Shown here in pieces: positions 13,746 to 14,220 of a stretch of 14,220 nucleotides of DNA. A program made the position numbers and the translations under genes. This DNA comes from an uncultured Emergencia sp. (lineage in GTDB: Bacteria > Bacillota > Clostridia > Peptostreptococcales > Anaerovoracaceae): contig CALLDR010000146.1 in assembly GCA_937997955.1 (NCBI GenBank), positions 1 through 14,220 on the forward strand, in the 5' to 3' direction. How positions within the stretch are numbered: position 1 is the stretch's first letter; each line of letters begins with the position of its first letter. The notes beneath the pieces are model-generated. The model saw nothing but the letters and a program-made list of their open reading frames with translations, was not told the origin of the DNA and did not search any database.

Positions 13746-14220
13746 CTATCCTAAGATTTCCTCAGGTGTCTTACCTCTCAGCTTAGCAACCTTCTCTACG
13801 GTCATCATGCCTTTCAGACCTTCCAGGGTTGCGTACGCCATGTTACCAGTGTTGTTGGAACCGATGGACTTCGCTCTGACGTCCTTGATTCCCGCAGCTT
13901 CCAGTACGGTACGTACAGAGGAACCTGCGATTACGCCAGTACCCTGTGCAGCAGGCATCAGCAGAACCTTGCCTGCACCGAAGATACCGATGTTTCTGTG
14001 TGGTATAGTCGTTCCAACTGTCGGAACATATATTAAATTCTTCTTTGCATCTTCTGTAGCTTTTCTTACAGCCTCAGGGATTTCCTGAGCTTTGCCAAGA
14101 CCAACGCCTACGTAGCCGTTACCGTCGCCAACTACTACGGTTACGCTGAATCTCATATTTCTACCGCCCTTAACAGTCTTCGCGACACGTCTGATGCTAA
14201 CGATAGTTTCTTTCAAGTCC
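13746..14220 (-). CDS. rpsE: 30S ribosomal protein S5 (partial, 5' end outside window)
   Basis: The visible 157 residues begin DLKETIVSIRRVAKTVKGGRNMRF, which in S5 follows a short basic N-terminus of about 10-15 residues. The real start is therefore just beyond 14220, and the TTG at 14216 is not a start. The N-terminal double-stranded-RNA-binding-like part contains GRNMRFSVTVVVGDGNGYVGVGLGKAQE. The C-terminal part contains PAAQGTGVIAGSSVRTVLEAAGI and ends in EEILG. S5 helps decoding accuracy on the small subunit. The stop is 13 bases before rpmD. Confidence 0.98.
   Translation of the reverse strand, partial: DLKETIVSIRRVAKTVKGGRNMRFSVTVVVGDGNGYVGVGLGKAQEIPEAVRKATEDAKKNLIYVPTVGTTIPHRNIGIFGAGKVLLMPAAQGTGVIAGSSVRTVLEAAGIKDVRAKSIGSNNTGNMAYATLEGLKGMMTVEKVAKLRGKTPEEILG

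Overview
The window looks like a chromosomal segment of a low-to-mid GC member of the Firmicutes, probably an anaerobic clostridium. The main evidence is the minus-strand gene order rpsE-rpmD-rplO-secY-adk-map-infA-rpmJ-rpsM-rpsK-rpsD-rpoA-rplQ. The four-cysteine forms of S4 and adenylate kinase, AGGAGG-type ribosome binding sites before most genes, and a PadR/DUF2812 cluster agree with this. I cannot name a genus from the sequence alone.

Layout. (1) Bases 1-2128, plus strand: the 3' end of one gene and then a complete paralogue of the AAA-ATPase-like / PD-(D/E)XK family. Each is closed by a clear intrinsic terminator, and the second gene has its own promoter. (2) Bases 2143-6340, minus strand: an apparent five-gene operon of four DUF2812-type membrane proteins in tandem with a PadR-type regulator as the last gene. 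Its promoter (TTGACA, 17 nt, TATATT with an extended -10) carries a perfect 10-bp inverted repeat whose arms flank the -10 box. This is the best candidate in the window for a poorly described system: a PadR-controlled array of membrane proteins of unknown function. (3) Bases 6341-6990: about 650 bases with no supportable gene. They hold two direct copies of a 90-bp element, GTTTTC/GAAAAC palindromes and two short degenerate tandem arrays. (4) Bases 6993-14220, minus strand: the distal part of the spc/alpha ribosomal protein superoperon, ending in an intrinsic terminator. rpsE runs off the right edge.

How the genes work together. The superoperon makes ribosomal proteins, initiation factor IF-1, the RNA polymerase alpha subunit, the SecY translocon, adenylate kinase and methionine aminopeptidase, so it couples translation, transcription and secretion capacity. 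It looks ordinary apart from an unusually long rpmJ-rpsM gap containing a strong hairpin. The accessory half has no function that can be read from sequence. The DUF2812 proteins share an N-terminal soluble domain with two Gly-Trp motifs followed by about five membrane segments. PadR probably represses its own operon. The ATPase/nuclease-like genes look like members of a multicopy family of unknown role.
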